Shown here: positions 26,209 through 35,705 of the stretch, piece after piece
Position numbering within the stretch: position 1 is the first letter of the stretch
Layout: each line of letters opens with the position of its first letter
Assembly: GCF_001274945.1 (NCBI RefSeq)
Contig: NZ_LILB01000005.1
Location: 624,959-688,958, forward strand
From: Viridibacillus arvi
GTDB lineage: Bacteria > Bacillota > Bacilli > Bacillales_A > Planococcaceae
Reading direction: 5' to 3'
Length of the DNA: 64,000 bases
Notes under the pieces: model-generated
The model's input: only the letters and a program-made list of their open reading frames with translations
What the model was told of the DNA's origin: nothing
The model's database searches: none
Translations under genes and position numbers: made by a program

Positions 26209-27693
26209 TTAGTACAATCCATCTGCATCTTCTTTAGTGTTAATGAAAATGTTTTTAGTTTGTGTGTATGCATCTAAAATTGATTTGTAAGTTTCACGGC
26301 CGATACCAGATTTTTTATATCCGCCAAATGGAGCACCAGCAGAGAAGTTTGTATATTGATTCACCCACATGCGACCAGTTTCAATACTACGTGCTACACG
26401 TAAAGCTGTGTTTAAGTTGCTAGTCCAGACACCACCACCAAGACCAAATTCAGAATCATTCGCCATTGCGATGACTTCTTCCTCTGTTTCAAACTTGATT
26501 ACTGTTGCAACTGGCCCAAAAATTTCCTCTTGTGCGATGCGCATATCATTTGTACCCGCTAAAATCGTTGGCGCCATGAATACACCGTTCTCAAGACCTT
26601 TATCTTGTAATTGGTAACCACCTGTTACAAGTGTTGCACCTTCTTCTTGACCGATTTTCACATATTCTAAAATCTTATCTAATTGACGTTGGTTAATTTG
26701 CGCTCCCATCTGTGTTCCTGCTTCCCATGGTAAACCAACTTTTACGCTTTCGAATTTTTCTTTTATTGCTATTAAAAATTCATCATAAATGCCTGCTTGT
26801 ACGAAAATACGAGAACCTGCAGAACACACTTGCCCTTGGTTAAATAAAATACCGTTTGTTGCACCTTCAACCGCACGTTCCCAGTTTGCATCGTTGAAGA
26901 AGATGTTTGCTGATTTCCCACCAAGCTCTAATGTTGCAGGGATTAAGCGATCAGCTGCAGCTTTGGCAACTAAGTAGCCAACATCTGTTGAACCTGTGAA
27001 TGCTAATTTTGCAAAGCCTTCATGGTGTAGCATATAGTCACCAGAGTTTGATCCGCGTCCAGTTATTACGTTTACAACACCTGCTGGTAATACTTGATCT
27101 AAAATTTTCGCCAGTTCTAAAATGCTCAGTGAAGTTGTTGATGACGGAGAGATAACAACTGTGTTACCTGCTGCGATAGCAGGTGCAATTTTCCACGCTG
27201 CCATAAGTAGCGGGAAGTTCCACGGAATAATTTGACCAACAACACCGATTGGTTCTTTTAGTGTCAAAGTTAAGTTATTTTCATCTAATTGTTGAGCAGT
27301 ACCTTCTTCAGATCGGATAACACCTGCGAAGTATCGGAAGTGATCCGCACTTAGTGGCACGTCAGCAGTCATTGTTTCACGTAAAGGTTTACCGTTATCT
27401 AATGTTTCAACCATTGCTAGATGCTCACGATTTGCATCGATTAAGTCTGCAATTTGAAGAAGTAATTTGCTACGTTCTTCAATGCTCACGTGTTTCCAAG
27501 TTTTAAATGCAGTTTGAGCTGCTTCAACGGCAGCATCTACATCTGCATGACTCGCATCGATGAAATCTGCTAGTTTTTCGCCATTACTTGGGTTGTAAGC
27601 GGCAATTGTGTTCCCGTCAGAACCTTCAGTCCACTCGCCATTAATATATAATTTGTACTGTGAATCTATTATATTTGCTATATCTTTATTCAT
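26209..27693 (-). CDS. NAD(P)-dependent aldehyde dehydrogenase
   Basis: This 494-residue enzyme of the aldehyde dehydrogenase superfamily oxidises aldehydes to acids. Motifs include PWNFPL (158-163), the catalytic Glu256 in LELGGKSANI, the nucleophile Cys290 in NQGQVCSAGSR, and EEIFGPV. The loop that usually reads KP(S/A)E and holds the NAD ribose reads ISPSSTT here, with Ser in place of Lys. This suggests a subfamily with different cofactor handling. AGAGGTG lies 8 bases before the ATG. The substrate cannot be told; acetaldehyde or betaine aldehyde are typical. Confidence 0.92.
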   Translation of the reverse strand: MNKDIANIIDSQYKLYINGEWTEGSDGNTIAAYNPSNGEKLADFIDASHADVDAAVEAAQTAFKTWKHVSIEERSKLLLQIADLIDANREHLAMVETLDNGKPLRETMTADVPLSADHFRYFAGVIRSEEGTAQQLDENNLTLTLKEPIGVVGQIIPWNFPLLMAAWKIAPAIAAGNTVVISPSSTTSLSILELAKILDQVLPAGVVNVITGRGSNSGDYMLHHEGFAKLAFTGSTDVGYLVAKAAADRLIPATLELGGKSANIFFNDANWERAVEGATNGILFNQGQVCSAGSRIFVQAGIYDEFLIAIKEKFESVKVGLPWEAGTQMGAQINQRQLDKILEYVKIGQEEGATLVTGGYQLQDKGLENGVFMAPTILAGTNDMRIAQEEIFGPVATVIKFETEEEVIAMANDSEFGLGGGVWTSNLNTALRVARSIETGRMWVNQYTNFSAGAPFGGYKKSGIGRETYKSILDAYTQTKNIFINTKEDADGLY

Positions 27694-28320
27694 AAAGTTG
27701 ACACCTCTAAAATTTATTCTAGTAAAGTTACTCTAAACTAGTTAATGCTAGTATATAGCCGATATAATTGAATTTCAAAAGATGCGCTTGTGAATTATTG
27801 AACATATTAGAATAGTATTTCGAGAAAATGATTTGAAATCTTAATAAAAAAACTGCTAATATACAGTTTGAAATATTGAAAAGCAAGAGCAAAGGATCAC
27901 AGTGTAAATGAGATGACTCACCTATACTTAGAAAAAAATCACATCGTATGAAATGTTCATTTATGTTAAACAAAATATGTAGAATTCTAATCAAATTTAA
28001 TCATTTTTTGAGTTAGATTAACTTTAGTTGAAGGACTCTTGATAAGAAAAAAGAGCTGCCGAAGCAACCCATTAATATCTCACTAAAGAATTTATTAATT
28101 CAAGAAAAGCGTACCTTCCAGCAAAAAGCCAAAGGGTACACTTTTGTGAGCAGCAGTATTTTCTTTTCTTAGCTAGTTTGCTTACACTTTACGTATCATT
28201 TTTTTGTTTTTTCCATTTTAAAATATTTGATTGAGTTTATTGTGATCTAAAAAGAAGTTCGAATGAAGCAAAGTGAGGTTATTTCTTAAAGAAAGATTAG
28301 TTTACTTTCCATCGACTAAG
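27694..28320. other. Intergenic region with no supported gene
   Basis: About 630 AT-rich bases lie between the aldehyde dehydrogenase gene and ydeI. An 88-codon minus-strand frame here has no ribosome binding site and an unlikely composition. No clear hairpin terminator or tRNA was found. Confidence 0.5.
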
Positions 28321-28913
28321 TTAATCATTTAACCCCTTTCCATTGAGGATTTGCTGTATACTTTTTTCAACTCTTGATACTCGAGTTTTGGATTGCTTTG
28401 GTGCAGAAAAATAAAGAACATATGCTCTTTGTCGTCCTGGCGTCAATGCTTCAAAAGCAGTTTTCAAGGCTGGGGTTTCATCGAATTTATCTTGAAGTTC
28501 TACAGGAATTATTATTTCTGTATTCTTTTTAAAATTCACTTCCAAACCTGCTTTTTCAACTTCAATGGCTTCATAAATATAGGCTTTCAAGATTGGTTCC
28601 ATTTCAACTATTTCTTGTACATTGGTGAACCGGATCTGGCGCGCCGCCTGTACATTCTCTGTTTGTTGAATTAGAATCCCATGGGCATCTTTTAACAAGA
28701 CACCTTTGTGAAACAGAAGCGCACAATATTCCTTAAATCCATGTATTAAAACAATGTTTTTTTCTCAAACATGTAACAAGGATGCATCCACTTAAATTCT
28801 TCTGTCAGCTCACAGTCAAGAACGATATTTCTCAACTTCTCATATTCTTCCTTCCACTTTTTAGATTTACCTATAAATTCATCCACCTTAGGATTCAGTT
28901 TACTCTTTGTCAT
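28321..28913 (-). pseudogene. ydeI: YdeI-family protein, frameshifted in a homopolymer
   Basis: The gene reads in two frames. The first part (from ATG 28913: MTKSKLNPKVDEFIGKSKKW, then KEEYEKLR and ELTEEFKWMHPCYMFEKK) is the DUF1801-type domain of B. subtilis YdeI. After a run of seven A on the coding strand (28757-28763) the frame ends at 28746. Adding one A restores NIVLIHGFKEYCALLF and leads into the second part (QTENVQAARQIRFTNVQEIV, then LTPGRQRAYVLYFSAPKQSK) to 28321. A single lost base in the A run therefore breaks an otherwise intact gene. This could be a real mutation, phase variation or a sequencing error. The role of YdeI is poorly defined, with a suggested link to antimicrobial peptide resistance. 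Confidence 0.85.
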
Positions 28914-29373
28914 TATGGAACACCCCACTTCAATTTTTCGATTAGCTAACAGTTAAAAATAATCATTCTCAAATTTCCAAATTTTCTCTGTCACTTTTTC
29001 ATTTATTTCAATATTCATTACTCTTAATTCATCTTCCACGTTCCCTTACTTTCGCATGATGAAAGATTAGGATTGGAGTCCGATTTATAATAGGACATTA
29101 ATTGGTGTCGTGTCAAACAGACCTGGATTGGAAAGTTGCAGGTAGCTTATATCGCTAATCTTGTTAGCTTTATATTCAGATAATACCTATTAAACGAAAT
29201 CTTAGTTAATGTTCAGCGTCTTTAAATTCGAGATAAGGAATTTTAACTTCAAATGATGCGTATGTATTGTGACTTTTTTAATACTAAGCAATTCAATAAT
29301 TCACTGCAGAACCATTTCGGAAACACGAAAATTATCAGTTTCCATCTGTTGAGTATTTTTTCAATATTTAATC
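28914..29373. other. Intergenic region with no supported gene
   Basis: About 460 bases separate ydeI and the pdp terminator. A few short open stretches were read on both strands without recognisable protein or ribosome binding site. Confidence 0.5.
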
Positions 29374-29416
29374 AAAAAAAAGCTGTTACTCATTTAAATG
29401 AGTAACAGCTTTTCAA
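29374..29416. terminator. Terminator of the deoB-pdp operon
   Basis: A perfect long palindrome (29378-29395 with 29396-29413) has A and T runs on both sides, directly after the pdp stop. Confidence 0.92.
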
Positions 29417-29420
29417 AAAA

Positions 29421-30725
29421 TCATTCTGTAATGATAGCCTCGATTAATTTCGGTGCTTGAGGTGCTTCATTGGCAATTTTAATATGTGAGTAGATTTTAT
29501 CAATCACTGATGAAACATCTTCTTGGTTAGCATAAATTGTCACCAGAGACTCACCTTTCGTTACTTTATCGCCAACTTTTTTGCGCAGCATTAAACCAAC
29601 AGCTAAGTCAATAGTAGACTCTTTCGTAGCACGACCAGCGCCTAAAAGCATAGCCGCAGTTCCAACTTCATCAGCTTCGATGAATGATACAAAGCCATCT
29701 TCTTTTGCTGGGACTTCGAAAGTATATTGAGCTTGAGGCAACAATGAAGTATCATCTACTACTGCAGGGTTACCACCTTGTCCTTCAATAAATTGTTTGA
29801 AGATTTCTAATGCGCTACCATTTTTGATAACTTCAAGTAATTGTTCACGCGCTTCTTCTATTGTTTTCGCGTGACCACCTAGAACCACCATTTGACTGCC
29901 AAGAGTTAAGCAAAGCTCCGTTAAATCTTCCGGACCCTCTCCTCGTAAAGTATCAATTGCTTCTTTTACTTCTAATGCATTACCAATCGCAAAACCAAGC
30001 GGTTGGCTCATATCAGAAATAATAGCCATTGTGTTACGACCGACATTATTGCCGATTTGGACCATTGCATGTGCTAAATTTTTTGCATCTTCAACAGTCT
30101 TCATGAAGGCACCTTCACCGGTTTTTACATCAAGTACAATAGCATCTGCACCTGCGGCAATTTTTTTACTCATAATTGAGCTTGCAATTAAAGGAATGCT
30201 ACTAACTGTCGCTGTCACATCTCTTAGAGCATATAATTTTTTGTCTGCAGGTGTTAAGTTACCAGTTTGACCGATAACAGCTAATTTAATGTCATTTACT
30301 TGCTCAATGAATTGCTCTGTCGTCAATTCAACATGGAAGCCTTCAATAGCCTCCAATTTGTCAATAGTGCCTCCTGTATGCCCTAAACCTCGTCCACTCA
30401 TCTTCGCAACAGGAACACCGACAGCAGCTACTAGAGGACCTAATACTAATGTTGTTGTGTCACCAACGCCACCTGTAGAATGCTTATCGACTTTAATACC
30501 TTCAATTTTTGAAAGGTCAATCTGATCTCCAGATTCAACCATTGCCATTGTTAAATCTGCTCGTTCACGATCGTTCATATCTTTAAAATAAATAGCCATC
30601 AATAAACTACTTGCTTGATAATCTGGAATTGAACCATTTGTATAACCTTCTACGAAAAAGCGAATTTCTTCTGTAGTTAGTTCTCCACCATCACGTTTTT
30701 TTTCAATAATATCAACTATGCGCAT
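29421..30725 (-). CDS. pdp: Pyrimidine-nucleoside phosphorylase
   Basis: Pdp splits uridine, thymidine and deoxyuridine with phosphate to give the base and (deoxy)ribose-1-phosphate. The 434-residue protein shows the thymidine-phosphorylase family signature [17 protein letters not shown], the phosphate-binding region [13 protein letters not shown], and a C-terminal barrel-sandwich domain. GGGAG precedes the ATG. It follows deoB by 12 bases: its product deoxyribose-1-phosphate is the substrate of DeoB, so the pair forms a nucleoside salvage operon. Confidence 0.96.
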   Translation of the reverse strand: MRIVDIIEKKRDGGELTTEEIRFFVEGYTNGSIPDYQASSLLMAIYFKDMNDRERADLTMAMVESGDQIDLSKIEGIKVDKHSTGGVGDTTTLVLGPLVAAVGVPVAKMSGRGLGHTGGTIDKLEAIEGFHVELTTEQFIEQVNDIKLAVIGQTGNLTPADKKLYALRDVTATVSSIPLIASSIMSKKIAAGADAIVLDVKTGEGAFMKTVEDAKNLAHAMVQIGNNVGRNTMAIISDMSQPLGFAIGNALEVKEAIDTLRGEGPEDLTELCLTLGSQMVVLGGHAKTIEEAREQLLEVIKNGSALEIFKQFIEGQGGNPAVVDDTSLLPQAQYTFEVPAKEDGFVSFIEADEVGTAAMLLGAGRATKESTIDLAVGLMLRKKVGDKVTKGESLVTIYANQEDVSSVIDKIYSHIKIANEAPQAPKLIEAIITE

Positions 30726-30737
30726 TTTATTACTCCC

Positions 30738-31922
30738 TTATTTTAAATTTGATAAGAAGCTTGTGCCGAATTCAGGTAATTTCACATTGAAGTTTTCTGC
30801 AACTGTAGCACCTATATCAGCAAATGTAAGTCGTAGTGGTAATTCATTACCTTCTTTAAAGCGTGGTGAATAAACGATTAATGGCACATATTCACGTGTA
30901 TGATCACTTCCGTGGAAAGTTGGATCATTTCCATGGTCAGCTGTAATTATTAATAAATCATCTTCCGTCAACGCTTCCAAAACTTCTGGTAAACGACGGT
31001 CAAATTCTTCTAACGCTTCACCATATCCAATTGGATCTCTGCGGTGACCATAAGCTGCATCAAAGTCAACTAAGTTTAAGAATGATAAGCCATGGAAATT
31101 CTTACGTACAACTTGTGATATCTTGTCCATACCATCTGAATTATCTTTTGTACGGATTGCTTCTGTTACGCCTTCATTGTTAAAAATATCTGAAATTTTA
31201 CCTAATGCAATGACATCAAAATTAGCATCTTTTAATTCATTCATCACTGTACGTCCAAATGGTTTTAACGCATAATCATGACGATTTGATGTACGTTCAA
31301 AGTTACCTGGAGTCCCAATGAAAGGACGAGCAATTACACGGCCTACTAAATATTCAGGTTGTAAAGTCAATTCGCGAGCGATTTCACAAATTTTATAAAG
31401 TTCATCTAATGGAACAATTTCTTCATGTGCTGCGATTTGCAATACTGGATCAGCAGATGTATAGACGATAATAGCGCCTGTTTTCATATGCTCTTCACCA
31501 TAATCGTCAATCACTTGCGTACCACTCGCTGGCTTGTTACAAAGTACTTTGCGACCAGTACGTTCTTCTAATTGCTCAATTAAAGTTTGTGGGAAGCCTT
31601 CAGGATACACTTTGAACGGTTTATCAATGTTCAAACCCATAATCTCCCAGTGTCCTGTCATTGTATCTTTCCCCACTGAAGCTTCTTGCATTTTACCAAA
31701 ATAAGCTGCAGGTTTTTCTACTGGAGTAATACCAGGTAACTCACGGATATTTGATAAACCTAATTCCCCCATATTGGGCATAGTTAAGCCATTCATTTTT
31801 TCTGCAATATGACCTAATGTATCTGCACCTACATCACCGAACTTTTCAGCATCAGGTGCTTCTCCAATACCTACTGAATCCATAACGATTATGTGAATGC
31901 GTTTAAATGGTTTTGTGTTCAT
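30738..31922 (-). CDS. deoB: Phosphopentomutase
   Basis: DeoB (Drm) interconverts (deoxy)ribose-1-phosphate and -5-phosphate. The 394-residue alkaline-phosphatase-like protein has metal-binding motifs [14 protein letters not shown], the phosphothreonine region [10 protein letters not shown], and ITADHGNDP with [17 protein letters not shown] precedes the ATG. It is first in a two-gene unit with pdp, behind the xerD terminator. Confidence 0.96.
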   Translation of the reverse strand: MNTKPFKRIHIIVMDSVGIGEAPDAEKFGDVGADTLGHIAEKMNGLTMPNMGELGLSNIRELPGITPVEKPAAYFGKMQEASVGKDTMTGHWEIMGLNIDKPFKVYPEGFPQTLIEQLEERTGRKVLCNKPASGTQVIDDYGEEHMKTGAIIVYTSADPVLQIAAHEEIVPLDELYKICEIARELTLQPEYLVGRVIARPFIGTPGNFERTSNRHDYALKPFGRTVMNELKDANFDVIALGKISDIFNNEGVTEAIRTKDNSDGMDKISQVVRKNFHGLSFLNLVDFDAAYGHRRDPIGYGEALEEFDRRLPEVLEALTEDDLLIITADHGNDPTFHGSDHTREYVPLIVYSPRFKEGNELPLRLTFADIGATVAENFNVKLPEFGTSFLSNLK

Positions 31923-31966
31923 TTGTGTTCCTCCTTTATCTTTACTTTCATTTTACCAAACTATAC

Positions 31967-31996
31967 GAAAAAATAAATGTCAGACCTCTGACATTT
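31967..31996 (-). terminator. Terminator of xerD
   Basis: A perfect 10-bp stem (31975-31984 with 31987-31996) is followed on the minus strand by a T-rich run, separating xerD from deoB. Confidence 0.85.
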
Positions 31997-32006
31997 AAAA
32001 ATTTTT

Positions 32007-32912
32007 TTATGCACGTGGATGGAACTGCTTGTATACTTCTGATAATCGCGTCTTACTAATATGTGTATAAATTTGAGTTGTTGAAATATCAGCATGTCCA
32101 AGCAATTCTTGAACTGCACGTAAATCAGCACCATTTTCAATTAAATGCGTCGCAAAAGAATGCCGTAAAATATGTGGTGTGATTTCTTTATCTATACCCG
32201 CTTTCTCTGCATAATCCTTCATTAATTTCCAACAAAATTGTCGTGTTAAGCGATCTCCCCTTTGGCTGATAAAAAAAGCCTCTGATTTATGTAGCTTATC
32301 TTCTAGTATTGGTCTTCCTTTTTCTAAATATGCCATGCACGCTTCTAAAGCTTTTCGTCCAAGTGGAATAATACGTTCTTTACCACCTTTACCAAAAACT
32401 CTTACGAAGCCCATCGTAGTATGAACATCTTCTAAATTCAGTGCAATACACTCACTTATACGCATACCACTTGCATATAACAACTCAAGCATCGTTTGAT
32501 CTCGAATTCCTTGGGGTTTTGCGAGATTTGGCATAGCAATTAAGTTATCAATTTCTTCAATCGATAAAATTTTTGGTAACTTTTTCTCTAACTTTGGCAT
32601 TTCTAAATGCACTGTCGGATCCCCACTAGCTCTTTTTTCTCTTAATAAAAATTGGTGAAATGAACGAATTGAGGAAATATGTCTTGAAATAGTTCGTGCA
32701 GACTTCCCTGATGTTTTTAGCATTTGTAAATGATGTAATATATTCACTCTGTCTATGTCATCAAAATATTGTACACCTTGACTTACGAAAATATTCTTAG
32801 TATAAGCAGTAATATCTCTTTTATAAGATTGCAATGTATTGTCAGAAAGCTGCCGTTCAACGCGTAAAAAGTGTAAATAATCTTGGATTGCATCTAGTAC
32901 ATCTTGATTCAT
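32007..32912 (-). CDS. xerD: Site-specific tyrosine recombinase XerD
   Basis: XerD (RipX) with XerC resolves chromosome dimers at dif during division. The 301-residue protein has an N-terminal SAM-like domain and the catalytic set Arg151, Lys175, His247-x-x-Arg250, His273 and nucleophile Tyr282 (TTQIYTHI). It lies between fur and deoB as in B. subtilis; the small yqzK gene found there is absent. Confidence 0.95.
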   Translation of the reverse strand: MNQDVLDAIQDYLHFLRVERQLSDNTLQSYKRDITAYTKNIFVSQGVQYFDDIDRVNILHHLQMLKTSGKSARTISRHISSIRSFHQFLLREKRASGDPTVHLEMPKLEKKLPKILSIEEIDNLIAMPNLAKPQGIRDQTMLELLYASGMRISECIALNLEDVHTTMGFVRVFGKGGKERIIPLGRKALEACMAYLEKGRPILEDKLHKSEAFFISQRGDRLTRQFCWKLMKDYAEKAGIDKEITPHILRHSFATHLIENGADLRAVQELLGHADISTTQIYTHISKTRLSEVYKQFHPRA

Positions 32913-32940
32913 TTTGGTTCCCTCCCTAAAAATAGGTAAA

Positions 32941-32970
32941 TAAAAAAGGACAGCACCTCCGCCATCCTTT
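32941..32970 (-). terminator. Terminator of fur
   Basis: AAAGGA (32945-32950) pairs with TCCTTT (32965-32970) and an inner GC/GC pair, followed on the minus strand by TTTTTTATTT. Confidence 0.7.
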
Positions 32971-32987
32971 GTTTGTAAGCTATAAAC

Positions 32988-33455
32988 TTATGATTGATTG
33001 CTATTGTTATCTGACTCTTTATCATGACAGCGCCAGCAAATACCGTGAAATGTTAATCTGTGGTCTTTAATAATAAAATTCCATCTTTTTTCAACGACTG
33101 CTTCTACATCTTCAAGTAAATCCTCTTGAATTTCATCAACAGCACCACATTCGATACAAACGAGGTGATGATGGAAGTGAGCAGCTCCTTCTTGACGTAA
33201 ATCATATCGAGATACACCGTCGCCGAAATTGATTTTATCGACAATCTTAAGCTCCGTTAAAAGTTCCAATGTTCGATACACAGTTGCAAGTCCAATTTCT
33301 GGTGCTTTTTCTTTAACGAGTAAATAAACATCCTCAGCACTAAGGTGATCTTCCTCATTCTCTAAAAGCACTCTTACTGTCGCTTCACGCTGCGGCGTCA
33401 GTTTGTAGCTCGCACCATGTAATTGTTTTTTTATTCGATCAATACGGCTTTCCAT
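32988..33455 (-). CDS. fur: Ferric uptake regulator family repressor (Fur)
   Basis: Fur represses iron-uptake genes when Fe(II) is available. The 155-residue protein has an N-terminal winged helix (YKLTPQREATVRVLLENE, GLATVYRTLELL), the metal-binding HFHHHLVCIECG, and a second CxxC in CWRCHDKES, giving the structural zinc site. In B. subtilis fur is regulated by the peroxide sensor PerR; a PerR-like box lies upstream here. The genomic place, between spoIIM and xerD, identifies it as Fur rather than PerR or Zur. Confidence 0.94.
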   Translation of the reverse strand: MESRIDRIKKQLHGASYKLTPQREATVRVLLENEEDHLSAEDVYLLVKEKAPEIGLATVYRTLELLTELKIVDKINFGDGVSRYDLRQEGAAHFHHHLVCIECGAVDEIQEDLLEDVEAVVEKRWNFIIKDHRLTFHGICWRCHDKESDNNSNQS

Positions 33456-33479
33456 ACGACGCCCCCCTAAACTTCTTTT

Positions 33480-33509
33480 ATTATACCAAAAAGTCGATTC
33501 TCATTACAA
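33480..33509 (-). promoter_or_regulatory. Likely sigma-A promoter of fur
   Basis: On the minus strand TTGTAA (33504-33509) and TATAAT (33480-33485) are separated by 18 bases, with the -10 box 24 bases before the fur start codon. Confidence 0.6.
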
Positions 33510-33520
33510 GATTGAATTGA

Positions 33521-33535
33521 TTATAATTATAATAA
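33521..33535. promoter_or_regulatory. Candidate PerR box upstream of fur
   Basis: TTATAATTATAATAA matches the PerR consensus TTATAATnATTATAA at 13 of 14 defined positions. It lies about 12 bases upstream of the proposed -35 box. The surrounding sequence is very AT-rich, so chance similarity is possible. Confidence 0.45.
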
Positions 33536-33549
33536 TTATTATTTGATAT

Positions 33550-34068
33550 TTATTTTAATTTATAGATAAAGTGTATTGCAAGTAATTCGCCACACAAAAT
33601 TACTAGAGTAGCGACCAGTACTACTATTACACGCGGTAAAATCGGTAACTTCTTCCTGACAGCATAAACTGGTTCAGGCACAAGTACTATGCAAAACACC
33701 ATTAATACTATACTGTAAAGCAATTGAAAAGGAAACCACCATGCAGCATATGACCAAAATGCATTTTGTGTGTCGATTAAATAACCTGCACTGTATCCAA
33801 AAAATGCCGATTTTAGTACAACAACAATCCTTGCCACATGTCTTAAATAATTATGAGATGCGAGCAACGAAACAATGGCAAACGGAATGACAACTGGCAA
33901 TAAAGATTGCCAAATTGACGGCTTCCCTTGTAGGAGTACCCTACTATCCATTTTTCGAATGAGCCATTCTGCTTGTTCAACAGTAGAAAGTTGCAACAGT
34001 AAAATTCCTCCGATAAAGCCAATTGCGATAATTAAGAAAAAGTAAATAATTTGAAATGATCGGTTCAT
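33550..34068 (-). CDS. spoIIM: Stage II sporulation protein M
   Basis: SpoIIM is part of the SpoIIDMP machine that thins septal peptidoglycan during engulfment. The 172-residue protein has about four to five membrane segments, including FFLIIAIGFIGGILLLQL near the N-terminus and FFGYSAGYLIDTQNAFW in the middle. It is somewhat shorter than the B. subtilis protein. The ATG at 34068 has AAGG 8 bases upstream; the GTG at 34077 lies in that ribosome binding site. Its place next to fur and nudF supports the call, as sequence identity alone is modest. Confidence 0.82.
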   Translation of the reverse strand: MNRSFQIIYFFLIIAIGFIGGILLLQLSTVEQAEWLIRKMDSRVLLQGKPSIWQSLLPVVIPFAIVSLLASHNYLRHVARIVVVLKSAFFGYSAGYLIDTQNAFWSYAAWWFPFQLLYSIVLMVFCIVLVPEPVYAVRKKLPILPRVIVVLVATLVILCGELLAIHFIYKLK

Positions 34069-34130
34069 ATAGGTCACCTTCCTTTACTTCGTACAACCTA
34101 TGCTCGTCCCGACCTATTTCATAACTTATT

Positions 34131-34670
34131 TTAAAAGATATTTTTCATCCACATAATTGCAAACACTGTTTTAGCATCATAAATTCTTTCTTCACGAATC
34201 ATTTGTTCAGCTTCTTCTAACGTAACTTCTAATAATTCGACAAATTCATCCTCATCTAGACTAGCAGGATTCTCAATTCTATATAAATCTCTTGCCGCAT
34301 ATACATGAATAACTTCATTTGCAAAGCCTGGAGATGTGGCAAAAGATTGAACAAACGTGAAATTTTTAGAACCATACCCTGTTTCTTCTTCTAACTCGCG
34401 GATAGCTGTATACTCAGGTTTCTCACCTTTTTCTAATTTACCCGCAGGAATTTCGATAATACTACGCTCTAAAGGTTTACGATATTGCTCCACAAGAACA
34501 ATTTTACCCTCGTTTGTTATTGGGATAATCGCTACTGCTCCTGGATGAGTTACCAATTCTCTAGTTGATATGTTGCCATTTGGTAATGTGACTTCATCTA
34601 CTTTGACTGAAATAACTCGACCCTCAAAAATTTTTTTTGAATTAATCGTTTTTTCTTCAAATTTTTTCAT
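34131..34670 (-). CDS. nudF: ADP-ribose pyrophosphatase (Nudix)
   Basis: NudF (YqkG) hydrolyses ADP-ribose to AMP and ribose-5-phosphate, removing a reactive metabolite. The 179-residue protein has the Nudix box as GKLEKGEKPEYTAIRELEEE followed by TGYGS. GGAGAGGG lies 8 bases before the ATG at 34670; the frame is open further upstream without a ribosome binding site. It is transcribed divergently from the aldo/keto reductase. Confidence 0.94.
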   Translation of the reverse strand: MKKFEEKTINSKKIFEGRVISVKVDEVTLPNGNISTRELVTHPGAVAIIPITNEGKIVLVEQYRKPLERSIIEIPAGKLEKGEKPEYTAIRELEEETGYGSKNFTFVQSFATSPGFANEVIHVYAARDLYRIENPASLDEDEFVELLEVTLEEAEQMIREERIYDAKTVFAIMWMKNIF

Positions 34671-34739
34671 GATTATAACCCTCTCCGTTGTGCTTTTGTT
34701 ATTAATCATTGTACCATTATCATATGAGGAGTGATATTT

Positions 34740-35636
34740 TTGAAGAGTAGAAAGTTAGGTAATAGCGATTTAAATATTTCAGAAATTGGCCTTGGTTGCA
34801 TGTCTCTACCAACTGATGAAAAGACTGCGAAATGGATAGTAGATGCAGCGGTAGATCATGGTATTACCTATTTTGATACCGCAGATTTATATGATAAGGG
34901 CATCAATGAGGAAATTATCGGTAAGGCACTAAATGGGAAACGAAAAGATATTATATTAGCCACTAAAGTAGGTAATGTTTGGAACAAGGAAGGAGAAGGT
35001 TGGTACTGGGACCCTTCTAAAAAAAATATCGAACATCAAGTAAAAGAAAGCTTGCGTCGCTTACAAACAGACTATATTGACTTATACCAACTACACGGTG
35101 GAACAATTGAAGACCCTTGGGATGAAATAATCGAAGCATTTGATCACTTAAAAAAAGAAGGTACCATTCGGGCATACGGTATTTCATCAATCCGCCCAAA
35201 TGTCATTAAGGAATTTTTACCAAAAAGCGATGCAGTATCTGTCATGATGCAATATAGCTTGCTAGACCGCAGACCTGAAGAATGGTTTGATGTGCTAGAA
35301 GAAAATAATGCGTCAATTGTGACCCGTGGCTCTTTAGCTAAAGGTTTATTAACAAATGAATGGTCAAACCGTTTAGCAAAAGCAAATGGCTACCAAACTT
35401 ATAGCCAAGATGAACTTCATGCTACTCTCGAAGAATTGGCAAACAACTCAAAAGATGTCCATGCAGCAGCGCTTGCTTATGTATTACAATCACCTATTGT
35501 TGCCTCTGCAGTTATTGGAGCAAGTTCAAAAGAACAATTGGAAGCAACAATTTTAGCTTACAATAATGCACACTCGATTTATGCTACAGAACTAAAGAAA
35601 CTAACAAAAATAGATATGTATAATGCACATCGGTAA
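34740..35636 (+). CDS. Aldo/keto reductase (YqkF-like)
   Basis: This 298-residue NADPH-dependent aldo/keto reductase has the family tetrad: Asp and Tyr in YFDTADLYDKG, Lys in ILATKVGN, and His in LYQLHGG, with a C-terminal cofactor region (VIGASSKEQLEA). The TTG at 34740 with GAGGAG 8 bases upstream is the best start. A yqkF gene stands beside nudF in B. subtilis too. The substrate is unknown. Confidence 0.9.
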   Translation: MKSRKLGNSDLNISEIGLGCMSLPTDEKTAKWIVDAAVDHGITYFDTADLYDKGINEEIIGKALNGKRKDIILATKVGNVWNKEGEGWYWDPSKKNIEHQVKESLRRLQTDYIDLYQLHGGTIEDPWDEIIEAFDHLKKEGTIRAYGISSIRPNVIKEFLPKSDAVSVMMQYSLLDRRPEEWFDVLEENNASIVTRGSLAKGLLTNEWSNRLAKANGYQTYSQDELHATLEELANNSKDVHAAALAYVLQSPIVASAVIGASSKEQLEATILAYNNAHSIYATELKKLTKIDMYNAHR

Positions 35637-35643
35637 ATTTGCT

Positions 35644-35677
35644 AGAAGGATTCAACATCACGGATCCTTCTTTTTTT
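35644..35677 (+). terminator. Terminator of the aldo/keto reductase gene
   Basis: AGAAGGAT (35644-35651) pairs with ATCCTTCT (35664-35671), followed by a T run. Confidence 0.9.
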
Positions 35678-35705
35678 ACAATTATAATGCTTAATCCTTA
35701 TAAAC

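Noticed and set aside
27728-27994. 88-codon minus-strand open frame upstream of the aldehyde dehydrogenase
   Set aside because: No ribosome binding site, no family resemblance, biased toward AT-rich codons.
28041-28130. Possible terminator or riboswitch upstream of ydeI
   Set aside because: Only short imperfect pairings were found; no known aptamer pattern or T run.
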